Under the pieces are notes generated by a model that was not told where the DNA came from, ran no database searches, and saw only the letters and a program-made list of their open reading frames with translations. Source: Caulobacteraceae bacterium (lineage in GTDB: Bacteria > Pseudomonadota > Alphaproteobacteria > Caulobacterales > Caulobacteraceae). From it: a stretch of DNA of 64,000 nucleotides. Both the position numbers and the translations under genes were made by a program. Every line of letters begins with the position of its first letter. Position 1 is the first letter of the stretch. Of the stretch, positions 56,861 through 64,000 are shown piece by piece. Location: the NCBI GenBank assembly GCA_031291645.1, contig JARLIQ010000077.1, positions 1-64,000 on the forward strand, read 5' to 3'.

Positions 56861-57793
56861 TCAGGGCCAGGGCGCCAGGAACAGGCCGATCACCCCCACG
56901 ATCAGGACGTTCTTGACCACATAATAGAGGGTGCGGTTGCGCGCCTTCAGGCCCTTGCCCGAGGCGATGATCCCCGACAGGCGGCTGTAAAGGCGGTTGA
57001 TCGCGCCCACATGTTCGCCGGCCTCGTTCTGGGTGGCGGTGGCCTTCATCACGTGGTGGATCATCCAATGGTTCAGCGGCGCGATCAGCCCCGCGACGGG
57101 ACGCTCGACGTCGCAGAACAGGATCAGCCGCGTGGTGTCGGTCCCGTTGAAGGCCTCGTGCACATAGGTCTCGTCGAACACCATCGCCTGGCCGTCGCGC
57201 CAGCTCTTGCGCACCCCGTCGACCTCGATCCAGCACGCGTCGTCGTTGGGCGTGCGCAGGCCCAGGTGATAGCGCAGGCTTCCGGCGAACGGGTCGCGGT
57301 GCTTGCCCAGCTTGCCACCGGGCGGCAATGTCGCGAACATCGCCCCATGCACCCTGGGAATGGCGTTCAGGATCGCCGTGCTCCTCGGGCACAGGCTCTG
57401 CGCCGACGGCAGGCTGTTGTCGTACCACTTCAGGTAAAACCGCCTCCAGCCCCGCTTGAAGAAGGTGTGGAAGCCGATGTCGTTGTCGCCGGTCGAGGTG
57501 GTGATCTTGGCTTCGTCGATCAGCCGCAGGCCTTCCTCGCGGAACACCTCCCAGTTGTCGGTGATCACCTTCATTTCTGGGAAGTCGGCCGGGTCCAGGA
57601 ACGGTCGGTTCGGCGTGCGGGAAAAGAGGTAGAGCAGCGCGTTGATCGGCGCGGTGAAGGTCGAGTGGTCGGTGATCTGCCGGGCGAACTTCAGCCGCAC
57701 GCGGCCGCGGAAGTGGACGTAGCTCGCCGACAACACCAGCAGCAACAGCACCACGCGCGGAGGCTGCAGCAGATAGACCAAGACTGGTTGCAT
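56861..57793 (-). CDS. Fe(II)/2-oxoglutarate dioxygenase, LpxO-like
   Basis: A 310-residue membrane-associated aspartyl/asparaginyl beta-hydroxylase-family protein. A hydrophobic N-terminal segment (about 8-25) and one near the C-terminus (VLIVGVIGLFLAP) anchor it; the core contains GKHRDPFAGSLRYHLGL (iron ligands H and D) and DETYVHEAFNGTD (second His), with a following Arg for 2-oxoglutarate. The pattern matches LpxO, which 2-hydroxylates the lipid A acyl chain. The ATG at 57793 has a weak ribosome site; a TTG at 57808 is an alternative. Confidence 0.82.
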   Translation of the reverse strand: MQPVLVYLLQPPRVVLLLLVLSASYVHFRGRVRLKFARQITDHSTFTAPINALLYLFSRTPNRPFLDPADFPEMKVITDNWEVFREEGLRLIDEAKITTSTGDNDIGFHTFFKRGWRRFYLKWYDNSLPSAQSLCPRSTAILNAIPRVHGAMFATLPPGGKLGKHRDPFAGSLRYHLGLRTPNDDACWIEVDGVRKSWRDGQAMVFDETYVHEAFNGTDTTRLILFCDVERPVAGLIAPLNHWMIHHVMKATATQNEAGEHVGAINRLYSRLSGIIASGKGLKARNRTLYYVVKNVLIVGVIGLFLAPWP

Positions 57794-57892
57794 CACGTGA
57801 TCCGCCAAGGCCGGCTCGCCCCCGCCGCCGGCCGCATCCGAAAATCGAGGCGGACCATAGCGGCTGATCCGCCGCCGTGGAAGGCGCAGGGC

Positions 57893-60058
57893 TCAGGCTG
57901 CGTCGATGGCGATCGGCCCTGTGCGCTCGTCGCCGCGCGCCGTCCAGCGGCCGATGACGTCCAGCAATTGCGCGGGATTGATCGGCTTGCCCAGGTGGTC
58001 GTTCATGCCCGCTTCCAGGCAGCGGGCGATCTGGTCCGGCAGCACGTTGGCCGTCATGGCGATGATCGGCGCGTCGGTCAGGCCTTCGGCCCGGATGCGC
58101 CGCGTGGCGGTCAGGCCGTCCATCACCGGCATCTGCACGTCCATCAGGACCAGGTCGTAGGCCGCGTGGCTGACGGCGGCCAGGGCCTCGGCGCCGTCTG
58201 CCGCGGTGTCGATCTCGATGTCGAAGGGCGCCAGCAGGGCCAGGACCAGTTCGCGATTGACGGCGACGTCCTCGACCAGCAGCAGCTTGAGCGGTCGGTC
58301 CGGCGCGGCCGTTCCGACTTCGCCCGGCATGGCCAGGGCGGCCGGCTCGGCGCGGGGCAGTTCGATCTCGAACCAGAAGGTCGAGCCCTGGCCCTCGGCG
58401 CTCGCGACGCCGATCCGCCCGCCCATCAGCTCGACGAGGCGCTTGGATATGGCCAGACCCAGGCCGGTGCCGCCGAACCGGCGCGAGACCGAGGCGTCGG
58501 CCTGGGCGAAACGGTCGAACACCTGCTCGAGCCGGTCGGCGGGCACGCCCACGCCGGTGTCCTCGACCTCGATGCGCAGGCGCCGGGCCTCGTCGTCGCC
58601 GGACACCACGGTGCGGACCTCGATCCCGCCCTCGCCGGTGAACTTCAGGGCGTTGGACAGCAGGTTGAGCAGCACCTGGCGGATGCGCCGGCCATCGCCC
58701 AGCAGAGTCTCGTCAGCGCCGAGGCTGGACAGGCGCAGGGACAGTCCCTTGGCCTGCGCCTGGGCTTCGACCATCGCGGCGGCCGAAGCGGCCAGGGCCG
58801 CCGGAGCGAAGGGCTCGGGATCGAGTTCGAACGCGCCCGCGTCGATCTTGGAAAGGTCCAGCACGCCGTTGACCAGGTCGAGCAGGTTGGCGCTCGCCTC
58901 GTTGATCAGGCCGGCGTAGCGCATATCCTGGCCGCCCAGGGCGGGTGAGGCCTTGAGCAGGCCCGAGAAGCCGATGATGGCGTTCAGCGGCGTGCGCAGT
59001 TCGTGGGTCATGTTGGCCAGGAACTCGGCCTTGGCGGCCGCGGCGGCTTCCGCCCGAAGGCGGGCCTCCACCAGTTCGGACTCCATCGCCTTGCGGGCGT
59101 TGACCACCCGCGAGACCGAGACCACCTCGTCGGAGCCGTCCGCTCCGGCGCCCGGCGCCAGGGTGAAGCAGGTCTCGGCCCAGCTGATCGCGCCGTCCTT
59201 GCGGATCACCCGGTAGTCGATGGTGCGCTGGTTGTCCGCGGGCGTCAGCGCGGCGATCGTGTCGATCACGAGCGCGCGGTCCTCGGGGTAGAGATAGGTG
59301 TAGCTGGGCATGCGCATCAGCGCCTCGACGTCATAGCCGAGCGCCTGCTCGATCGAGGGCGAGATGTAGCGCCTCGCGCCGTCGACCCCGGACAGGGCGA
59401 TGACGTCGGTCACGTTGTCCGCGAGCAATCGGTAGAGCGCCTCGCTGCGCTGCAGGCGGTCCTGCACCGCGGCGTACCGTCGGCGCGCGGCGATGGTCTG
59501 GCTCGCGCCGCCGGCGATGAACACCACCGCCATCAGCAGGGTCGGCCAGACCAGGGCGATCGGCGCGCCGCGCCAGGGGGTTGGGAACAGGGTGACCACC
59601 AGCATCACCACCGCCGGCATGGCGCCGCCGACGATGAAGCCCATGGGCGTCTGGTAGGCGAAGGACTGGGCGAAGCTGATGATGCTGAGCCAGATGATCA
59701 CCCCGCACAGCGCGCCCTGAGGCGTGCCCGTGCGCCACAGTAGCCAGCCCATCAGGACCCAGCCGGTGGTCTCTGTCGAGATGTTGACCAGGTGGTTGAG
59801 GCGCTGGCCGACGCTGATCGGCAGGCCCAGGAACTGCGGCCGGGTCGCGAACCAGGCCCAGACCTCGCAGGCCATCAGGATGGCGGTCCAGGCGGCGGCC
59901 GCCGGCCATCCGATCATGAAGTGGGCGATGAAGCCGATGCCCATGGTGATGGGCACGCGCGCCCGCGCCCCGAGGTGGGCGGAGGCGGCCAGTTCGTCCA
60001 GTCGTTCGTCGATCAGCGCGGGCACGCGTCCTGGCCGTGACAATTGCGATGCCGCCAT
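57893..60058 (-). CDS. Membrane hybrid histidine kinase with PAS domain
   Basis: A 721-residue kinase. Residues about 35-190 form a hydrophobic module with several membrane segments, sharing spacing with the module in the kinase at 31807-33573 (ACE at 63, TG at 110, AQSFAYQ at 130, GG at 144). A PAS domain (about 205-325), HisKA with H352 (MTHELRTPLNA), HATPase (NLLSNALKF, GGTGLGLAISKRL) and a receiver (LVLMDVQMPVMDG, LGKPINPAQ) follow. No Hpt domain. Probably signals through a separate Hpt protein. Confidence 0.88.
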   Translation of the reverse strand: MAASQLSRPGRVPALIDERLDELAASAHLGARARVPITMGIGFIAHFMIGWPAAAAWTAILMACEVWAWFATRPQFLGLPISVGQRLNHLVNISTETTGWVLMGWLLWRTGTPQGALCGVIIWLSIISFAQSFAYQTPMGFIVGGAMPAVVMLVVTLFPTPWRGAPIALVWPTLLMAVVFIAGGASQTIAARRRYAAVQDRLQRSEALYRLLADNVTDVIALSGVDGARRYISPSIEQALGYDVEALMRMPSYTYLYPEDRALVIDTIAALTPADNQRTIDYRVIRKDGAISWAETCFTLAPGAGADGSDEVVSVSRVVNARKAMESELVEARLRAEAAAAAKAEFLANMTHELRTPLNAIIGFSGLLKASPALGGQDMRYAGLINEASANLLDLVNGVLDLSKIDAGAFELDPEPFAPAALAASAAAMVEAQAQAKGLSLRLSSLGADETLLGDGRRIRQVLLNLLSNALKFTGEGGIEVRTVVSGDDEARRLRIEVEDTGVGVPADRLEQVFDRFAQADASVSRRFGGTGLGLAISKRLVELMGGRIGVASAEGQGSTFWFEIELPRAEPAALAMPGEVGTAAPDRPLKLLLVEDVAVNRELVLALLAPFDIEIDTAADGAEALAAVSHAAYDLVLMDVQMPVMDGLTATRRIRAEGLTDAPIIAMTANVLPDQIARCLEAGMNDHLGKPINPAQLLDVIGRWTARGDERTGPIAIDAA

Positions 60059-60106
60059 TGCGCCACAGCCGTCTGAAGTCGGCGTTAAAGCCGGCCAGGA
60101 GCGATT

Positions 60107-61714
60107 TCAGCCTTCGGCGGCGGCCCGGACGTAGGCGCCGCCATGGGCCGGCAGGTCCAGGCGTGCGCCCGAAAGGCTGGCCGACAGGCCGGTGTCGAGC
60201 ACCGCGCCGCCGTCCAGCGCCGGATGGCTGAACGTGGTCGCTTTGGGGGCCAGATTGATGACGCAGAGCACCCGCTCGTCGCCGCGCGTGCGCAGGAGCG
60301 CCAGCACCGACGGCGGCGCCTCAAGCGTCTCGACCTCGCCGACGCGCAGGGCCGGGTGGGCCTTGCGCAGGGCGATCAGCCGCCGGGTCACGGCCAGGTG
60401 GGAGCCCGGGTCGCACTCCTGGACCGAGGGCGCGAGGCCCGGGTGGGCCGGGTCGATCGGCAGCCAGGTCTGGTTGGCGCGGGTGAAGCCGGCCATCGGC
60501 TCGACGTCGGACCAGGGCATGGGCGTGCGTGCGCCATCGCGGCCGGCGCCGCCGACGTAGGCGCGCATGGCGAACGGGTCCTTCAGCTGTTCGAACGGGA
60601 CGTGCGCCTGGGGCAGGCCCAGCTCGTCGCCCTGATAGACGAAGATGGTGCCCCTGAGCGCGAACAGGGCCGCCAGATACCCACTGACCTGGGCCGCCGT
60701 CGGGACCTCGCCGCCGAAGCGTGTCGGGAAACGCGGCACGTCGTGATTGCCCAGCGACCACGATGGCCAGCCGTAGGCGCCCTTCCAGGCCTCGATCGCA
60801 GAGACGAACAGCGAGGGCGTCGCGTGGCGCGCGTCCAGCAGGTGGAAACTGTAGGCCGTGTGCAGGCGGTCCGGCCCGTCGGTGTATTCCCGCTGGCGCG
60901 CCAGCGGATCGTCGTCGCCGATCTCGCCAACCATCATCTTGTCCGGATAGCGGTCCGTCAGCCTGCGCAGGTCGCCGATGAAGTCCAGGGTCTCCGGCTG
61001 CGACTTGTCGTGGACGTGCCACTGGAACAGGTAGGTGCGCGGCGGCGTGCGCGAGAACTCGGCGTGCGGATTGTCCCGCAGCTGGGCATCGTGGAAATAG
61101 TAGTTGGCGACGTCCAGGCGGAAGCCGTCGACGCCCCGGTCGAGCCAGAAGGCGGCGACCTGCAGCAGCGCCTCGCGCACCTCCGGGTTATGGAAGTTCA
61201 GGTCCGGCTGCTCGGCCAGGAAGTTGTGCAGGTAGTACCGCCGCCGCCGCGGGTGCCAGGTCCACGCCGGTCCGCCGAAATTGCCCTGCCAGTTGTTCGG
61301 CGGCGTGCCGTCCGGCTTGGCTTTGGCCCAGACGTACCAGTCCGCCTTTGGATTGTCGGCCGAGCCGGCGGCTTCCATGAACCAGGGATGTTCGTTCGAG
61401 GTGTGCGAATAGACCTGGTCGATGATCACCTTCAGGCCGAGATCGTGGGCGCGCTTCAGCAGGGCGTCGAAATCCGCCAGGGTCCCGAACGTCGGGTCGA
61501 CGTCGCAGTAGTCCGAGACGTCGTAGCCGAAATCCTTCATCGGTGAACGGAAGAAGGGTGAGAGCCAGACACCGTCCACGCCCAGGCTGGCGACGTAGTC
61601 CAGCTTGGCTGTGATCCCCTTCAGGTCCCCGGTCCCGTCGTCGTCTGAGTCGAAAAAGCTGCGCGGATAGATCTGGTAGATCACCGCCCCGCGCCACCAC
61701 GGCTCATCCGTCAT
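60107..61714 (-). CDS. GH13 alpha-glucosidase-type hydrolase
   Basis: A 535-residue glycoside hydrolase of family 13, with a cytoplasmic location implied by the lack of a signal peptide. Catalytic residues are nucleophile D201 (DGFRLDVANYY), acid/base E264 (MVGEIGD) and D325 (LGNHDVPR); the N-terminal YQIYPRSFFDSDDDGTGDL and SPFFRSPMKDFGYDVSDY are typical of alpha-1,4/1,6-glucosidases such as oligo-1,6-glucosidase and trehalulose-type enzymes. The ATG at 61714 has AGGAGG 6 bases upstream. Single gene, no transporter nearby. Confidence 0.9.
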   Translation of the reverse strand: MTDEPWWRGAVIYQIYPRSFFDSDDDGTGDLKGITAKLDYVASLGVDGVWLSPFFRSPMKDFGYDVSDYCDVDPTFGTLADFDALLKRAHDLGLKVIIDQVYSHTSNEHPWFMEAAGSADNPKADWYVWAKAKPDGTPPNNWQGNFGGPAWTWHPRRRRYYLHNFLAEQPDLNFHNPEVREALLQVAAFWLDRGVDGFRLDVANYYFHDAQLRDNPHAEFSRTPPRTYLFQWHVHDKSQPETLDFIGDLRRLTDRYPDKMMVGEIGDDDPLARQREYTDGPDRLHTAYSFHLLDARHATPSLFVSAIEAWKGAYGWPSWSLGNHDVPRFPTRFGGEVPTAAQVSGYLAALFALRGTIFVYQGDELGLPQAHVPFEQLKDPFAMRAYVGGAGRDGARTPMPWSDVEPMAGFTRANQTWLPIDPAHPGLAPSVQECDPGSHLAVTRRLIALRKAHPALRVGEVETLEAPPSVLALLRTRGDERVLCVINLAPKATTFSHPALDGGAVLDTGLSASLSGARLDLPAHGGAYVRAAAEG

Positions 61715-61810
61715 CCAGGGCCTCCTCAGGCTCGTCACGTGCCCGCGTCGCGGGGACGAGGTGACTATACCGGCGGCTGTGGCGATGTCGCGGCCGTTCG
61801 GCGATTGACT

Positions 61811-61851
61811 CTATGTAAGTTTAAACTTACGGTAAGCCATGAGTTACATAG
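61811..61851. promoter_or_regulatory. Two nested inverted repeats around the arsR start
   Basis: GTAAGTTTAAACTTAC (61815-61830) is a perfect 16-base palindrome just before the ArsR gene, well placed as its operator. A second perfect pair, CTATGTAA (61811-61818) and TTACATAG (61844-61851), encloses the start codon at 61839. TTGACT at 61805-61810 may be a -35 element. The first palindrome would let ArsR block transcription; the second could fold in the mRNA and cover the start. Confidence 0.6.
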
Positions 61852-62159
61852 ATAAGGCCTTTGCGGCCCTGGCCGATCCGACGCGCAGGCGGGTGATGGA
61901 GCGTCTCGCGTCCGGCCCGAAGGCTGTGGGCGAGATCGCGGCGGGATTCCCAGTCAGCCGGCCGGCCATCTCGCAGCACCTGAAGGTTCTCAGGGAGGCG
62001 GGCCTGGTGGCCGACCGGGCCGAAGGGACCCGCCGGGTCTACAGCATCGACCCCGAGGGCCTTGGGCCGTTGCGCGCGTGGCTGGATCGGTTCTGGGGCG
62101 TCGCGCTGGACGCCTTCCAGGCCGAGGTGGAAGGGGATCGGGAGGAGGACGAGCCATGA
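61839..62159 (+). CDS. ArsR-family repressor of the SRPBCC pair
   Basis: A 106-residue winged-helix regulator. FAALADPTRRRVMERLA and ISQHLKVLREAGLV with RRVYSIDPEGL fit the ArsR subclass that accompanies SRPBCC (AHSA1) proteins, and there are no metal-binding cysteines, so it likely responds to something other than metals or through partner protein. No clear Shine-Dalgarno is upstream and the start lies within the inverted repeats, so leaderless translation is possible. The stop overlaps the next ATG (ATGA). Confidence 0.87.
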   Translation: MSYIDKAFAALADPTRRRVMERLASGPKAVGEIAAGFPVSRPAISQHLKVLREAGLVADRAEGTRRVYSIDPEGLGPLRAWLDRFWGVALDAFQAEVEGDREEDEP

Positions 62160-62632
62160 GCACGACGACGATCAAACCGGCGCCGGTGCGGCGCACCCTG
62201 GTGGTCAGGGCCAGCCCAGAGCGCGCCTTCGAAGTGTTCACCGCCGGCTTCGGCCGTTGGTGGCCGGCCAGCCACTCGGTCAGCGCCTCGGGCCTCAAGA
62301 CCGCGGTGATCGAGCCCCATGCCGGCGGGCGTTGGTACGAGATCGGCCAGGACGGGACCGAGACCCAGTGGGGCAGGGTGCTGACCTGGGAGCCGCCCTC
62401 GCGCCTGGTGCTCGCCTGGCAGATCAGCGCCGAATACCGGTTCGATCCGGACCTCGTCACCGAGGTCGAGGTGCGCTTTACGCCCGAGAGCGCAGGCGCC
62501 ACCCGCGTCGATTTCGAACATCGCCACCTCGAGCGGCTGGGCGAGCGCGCCGAGGCGCTGCGCGCGCAGTTCGAGTCCCCGAACGGCTGGGGCATGCTGC
62601 TCGGCCTGTTCGCCAAGGTCGCCGAAGCCTGA
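62156..62632 (+). CDS. SRPBCC (AHSA1-like) protein
   Basis: A 158-residue START-like domain protein: RRTLVVRASPERAFEVFTAGFGRWW, then HAGGRWYEIGQDG and LGLFAKVAEA at the end. Binds hydrophobic ligands in its cavity. A strong GGAGGAGG site is present and the start overlaps arsR by 4 bases. Such ArsR-SRPBCC pairs are common in alphaproteobacteria, with the regulator controlling its own operon. Ligand is unknown. Confidence 0.87.
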   Translation: MSTTTIKPAPVRRTLVVRASPERAFEVFTAGFGRWWPASHSVSASGLKTAVIEPHAGGRWYEIGQDGTETQWGRVLTWEPPSRLVLAWQISAEYRFDPDLVTEVEVRFTPESAGATRVDFEHRHLERLGERAEALRAQFESPNGWGMLLGLFAKVAEA

Positions 62633-62666
62633 ACCCGCCAACCCACGCCCAGCCAAGGAGAGGTCC

Positions 62667-63314
62667 ATGACCGAAGTCGTCGTGCACGGCGTTCCCGGCA
62701 GTCCCTATGTCCGCAGCGTGCTTCTGGCCCTGAACGAAAAGGGCGCGCCGCACCGTCTGGCGCCGATGGGCCTGGGCCAGAACCGCACGCCCGCGCACCT
62801 GGCCCGGCACCCGTTCGGCCGCATCCCGGTGATCGACCACGGGGATTTCCAGCTCTACGAGACCCAGGCGATCATCCGCTACGTCGATGCGGTCTTCCCG
62901 GGACCGTCGCTGCGGCCGGCCGATCCGCTCACCGCCGCCCGCGCGGACCAGATCACCGGCGTCGTCGACTGCTATCTGTTCCCGAAGGTCAGCGCGATCA
63001 TCGGCTTCCATCGGCTGATCGCGCCCCGGCTGCTGGGGTGGGCGCCGGACGAGGCGGCGATCGCCGCGGCCGTACCCGACGCGCGCATCACGTTCGAGGC
63101 GCTGAACCGGCTGATCGGCGACAATCCCTTCATGGTCGGCGAGGCGATTTCGATCGCCGACCTGATGGTCGTTCCCCACATCGACTTCCTGGCCGTCACG
63201 CCGGAGGGCTCCGAACTCCTCGAGGGCACGCCGCTGCTGGCCTGGCTGGAGCGGATGCGCGCCCGACCGAGCCTGGTCGCCACCACGCCCGAAAGGCTTG
63301 GAATGGCGGCCTGA
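62667..63314 (+). CDS. Glutathione S-transferase
   Basis: A 215-residue GST. The thioredoxin-like N-domain reads VVVHGVPGSPYVRSVLLAL (active Ser/Tyr region), PFGRIPVI with the cis-proline, and LYETQAIIRYVD for glutathione; the C-domain has VGEAISIADLMVVPHIDFLA. Located 34 bases downstream of the SRPBCC gene, likely in the same operon and so under the ArsR protein's control. Substrate not known. Confidence 0.9.
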   Translation: MTEVVVHGVPGSPYVRSVLLALNEKGAPHRLAPMGLGQNRTPAHLARHPFGRIPVIDHGDFQLYETQAIIRYVDAVFPGPSLRPADPLTAARADQITGVVDCYLFPKVSAIIGFHRLIAPRLLGWAPDEAAIAAAVPDARITFEALNRLIGDNPFMVGEAISIADLMVVPHIDFLAVTPEGSELLEGTPLLAWLERMRARPSLVATTPERLGMAA

Positions 63315-63339
63315 CGGGGCCCCTCCAAACCGCGACGGG

Positions 63340-63927
63340 TCAGCCGGCCAGGTGGCCGGACAGCTTGAGTTGCTGGAGCAGCATGATGGTCTTGGCGTCG
63401 ATGATTTCGCCTCGCGCGATCATCGCCAGGGCGTCGGCGAAGGGGGTTTCGACCACTTCGATGTCCTCGCCCTCGTGGGGATGGCCGCCGCCGTCCGAGA
63501 TCCTATCGGCGGGCGAGTAGGGCGCGAGGAAGAAGACCACCTGCTCGGTGAGGGCGCCGGGACTCATGAAGGCTTCGAACAGGCGCTCGAGCGGCCCCAG
63601 CCGATAGCCCAGCTCCTCCTCCGCCTCGCGGCGCGCGCAGGTTTCCGCGTCGTCTCCGTCCAGCTTGCCGGCGCAGGCCTCGAGCAGGAAGCCGCTCCGG
63701 CCGGCCAGGTGCGGCGGCAGGCGGAACTGGCGCGCGAGCAGCACCACGCCGCGCGCCGCGTCGTAGGGCAGGACCGCCGCCGCATCGCCCGAGTCGAAGA
63801 TCAGCCGGTCCAGAATGTCATGGCCGCCATCGCGGCGACGGTAGTCGAACCTGACGCTCTTGAGCGACGCCCAGCCGTCGTACAGGCTCTCGACGGCCTG
63901 GATGTGGATCGGCGTATCGTCGGTCAT
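63340..63927 (-). CDS. NUDIX hydrolase, NudK-like
   Basis: A 195-residue NUDIX hydrolase. The Nudix helix is GKLDGDDAETCARREAEEELG: the REAEEELG catalytic core is intact, while the upstream acidic residue is Asp instead of Glu. The N-terminus VESLYDGWASLKSVRFDYRRRDG and the C-terminal AKTIMLLQQLKLSG match GDP-mannose pyrophosphatase NudK and its ADP-sugar relatives. Convergent with the GST gene, 25 bases apart. Start at 63927 (MTDDT) fits the family and has AGGGG 11 bases upstream; 63936 is an alternative. Confidence 0.85.
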   Translation of the reverse strand: MTDDTPIHIQAVESLYDGWASLKSVRFDYRRRDGGHDILDRLIFDSGDAAAVLPYDAARGVVLLARQFRLPPHLAGRSGFLLEACAGKLDGDDAETCARREAEEELGYRLGPLERLFEAFMSPGALTEQVVFFLAPYSPADRISDGGGHPHEGEDIEVVETPFADALAMIARGEIIDAKTIMLLQQLKLSGHLAG

Positions 63928-64000
63928 CGGCGGCATGTCCCCTGCGCGACCGCTGCCTAGTGCGCGCCGGTCGAAAGGGGAAGCCGGTTTCGGGGGGCGC

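Overview
The window is about 70% G+C, densely packed on both strands, and reads as chromosomal DNA of an alphaproteobacterium, most likely Caulobacteraceae (Caulobacter or Phenylobacterium type). The basis is overall protein character: the cobA-DUF2849-cysI-DUF934-cysH-fpr sulfur operon, a flagellar rod-like mini-protein, many hybrid histidine kinases, a DmeF-type metal exporter and a CtrA-like motif. The genus is an inference. No rRNA, CRISPR array, intact insertion sequence or phage gene was seen.

Layout. 0-0.7 kb: the 3' end of a glutathione transferase gene, then an AT-richer gene-free stretch packed with GGTGACA repeats next to tRNA-Lys(CUU); this looks like a decayed integration or transposon-end site. 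0.8-2.5 kb: an Hpt phosphotransfer protein, chorismate mutase and a GcvA-like LysR regulator. 2.7-7.6 kb: assimilatory sulfate reduction with siroheme synthesis and a ferredoxin/flavodoxin-NADP reductase. 7.6-10.8 kb: 3D-domain protein, GST, S1/P1 nuclease and a methyltransferase. 11.1-14.6 kb: an Mla-type phospholipid transport operon (STAS-permease, ATPase, MCE protein, lipoprotein). 14.6-20.6 kb, mostly minus strand: folD, eda, zwf, a zinc alcohol dehydrogenase, pabB and the flagellar mini-protein. 21-27.8 kb: glutamate synthase gltBD plus a hotdog-like protein. 27.8-33.6 kb: SDR, sulfatase, HAD hydrolase and a membrane hybrid kinase. 33.8-39.8 kb: an alkylation-damage neighbourhood (AidB-like dehydrogenase, Ada-AlkA fusion, methylguanine methyltransferase) with OsmC, a DUF1272 remnant, DmeF and a VOC protein. 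39.9-47.2 kb: M16 peptidase, hemolysin-III-type membrane protein, CinA and a GAF-PAS hybrid kinase. 47.4-49.2 kb: an envelope mini-cluster with metal-binding features, including a 43-residue membrane protein. 50.3-57.8 kb: two cytochromes P450, three SDRs (one frameshifted), two hotdog thioesterases, an EthD-domain protein and an LpxO-like dioxygenase. 57.9-64 kb: a second membrane hybrid kinase, a GH13 glucosidase, an ArsR-SRPBCC pair, a GST and a NudK-like hydrolase.

How genes work together. CobA makes the siroheme precursor for CysI, CysH makes sulfite, and the adjacent reductase may supply electrons, since no cysJ is present. GltB and GltD form NADPH glutamate synthase. The Mla-like genes form one lipid-transport machine. 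The Ada-AlkA fusion and Ogt overlap and are probably co-transcribed. The two membrane hybrid kinases share a colinear, unnamed membrane sensor module, and the Hpt protein is a possible downstream partner for such kinases.

Most noteworthy: the repeat cluster beside tRNA-Lys, the shared sensor module, the metal-binding envelope cluster, the minimal rod protein, the sulfatase with a non-consensus FGly motif, the frameshifted SDR, the DUF1272 stub and the nested inverted repeats around the ArsR start codon. Nothing in the window is clearly a complete new defence or mobile system.
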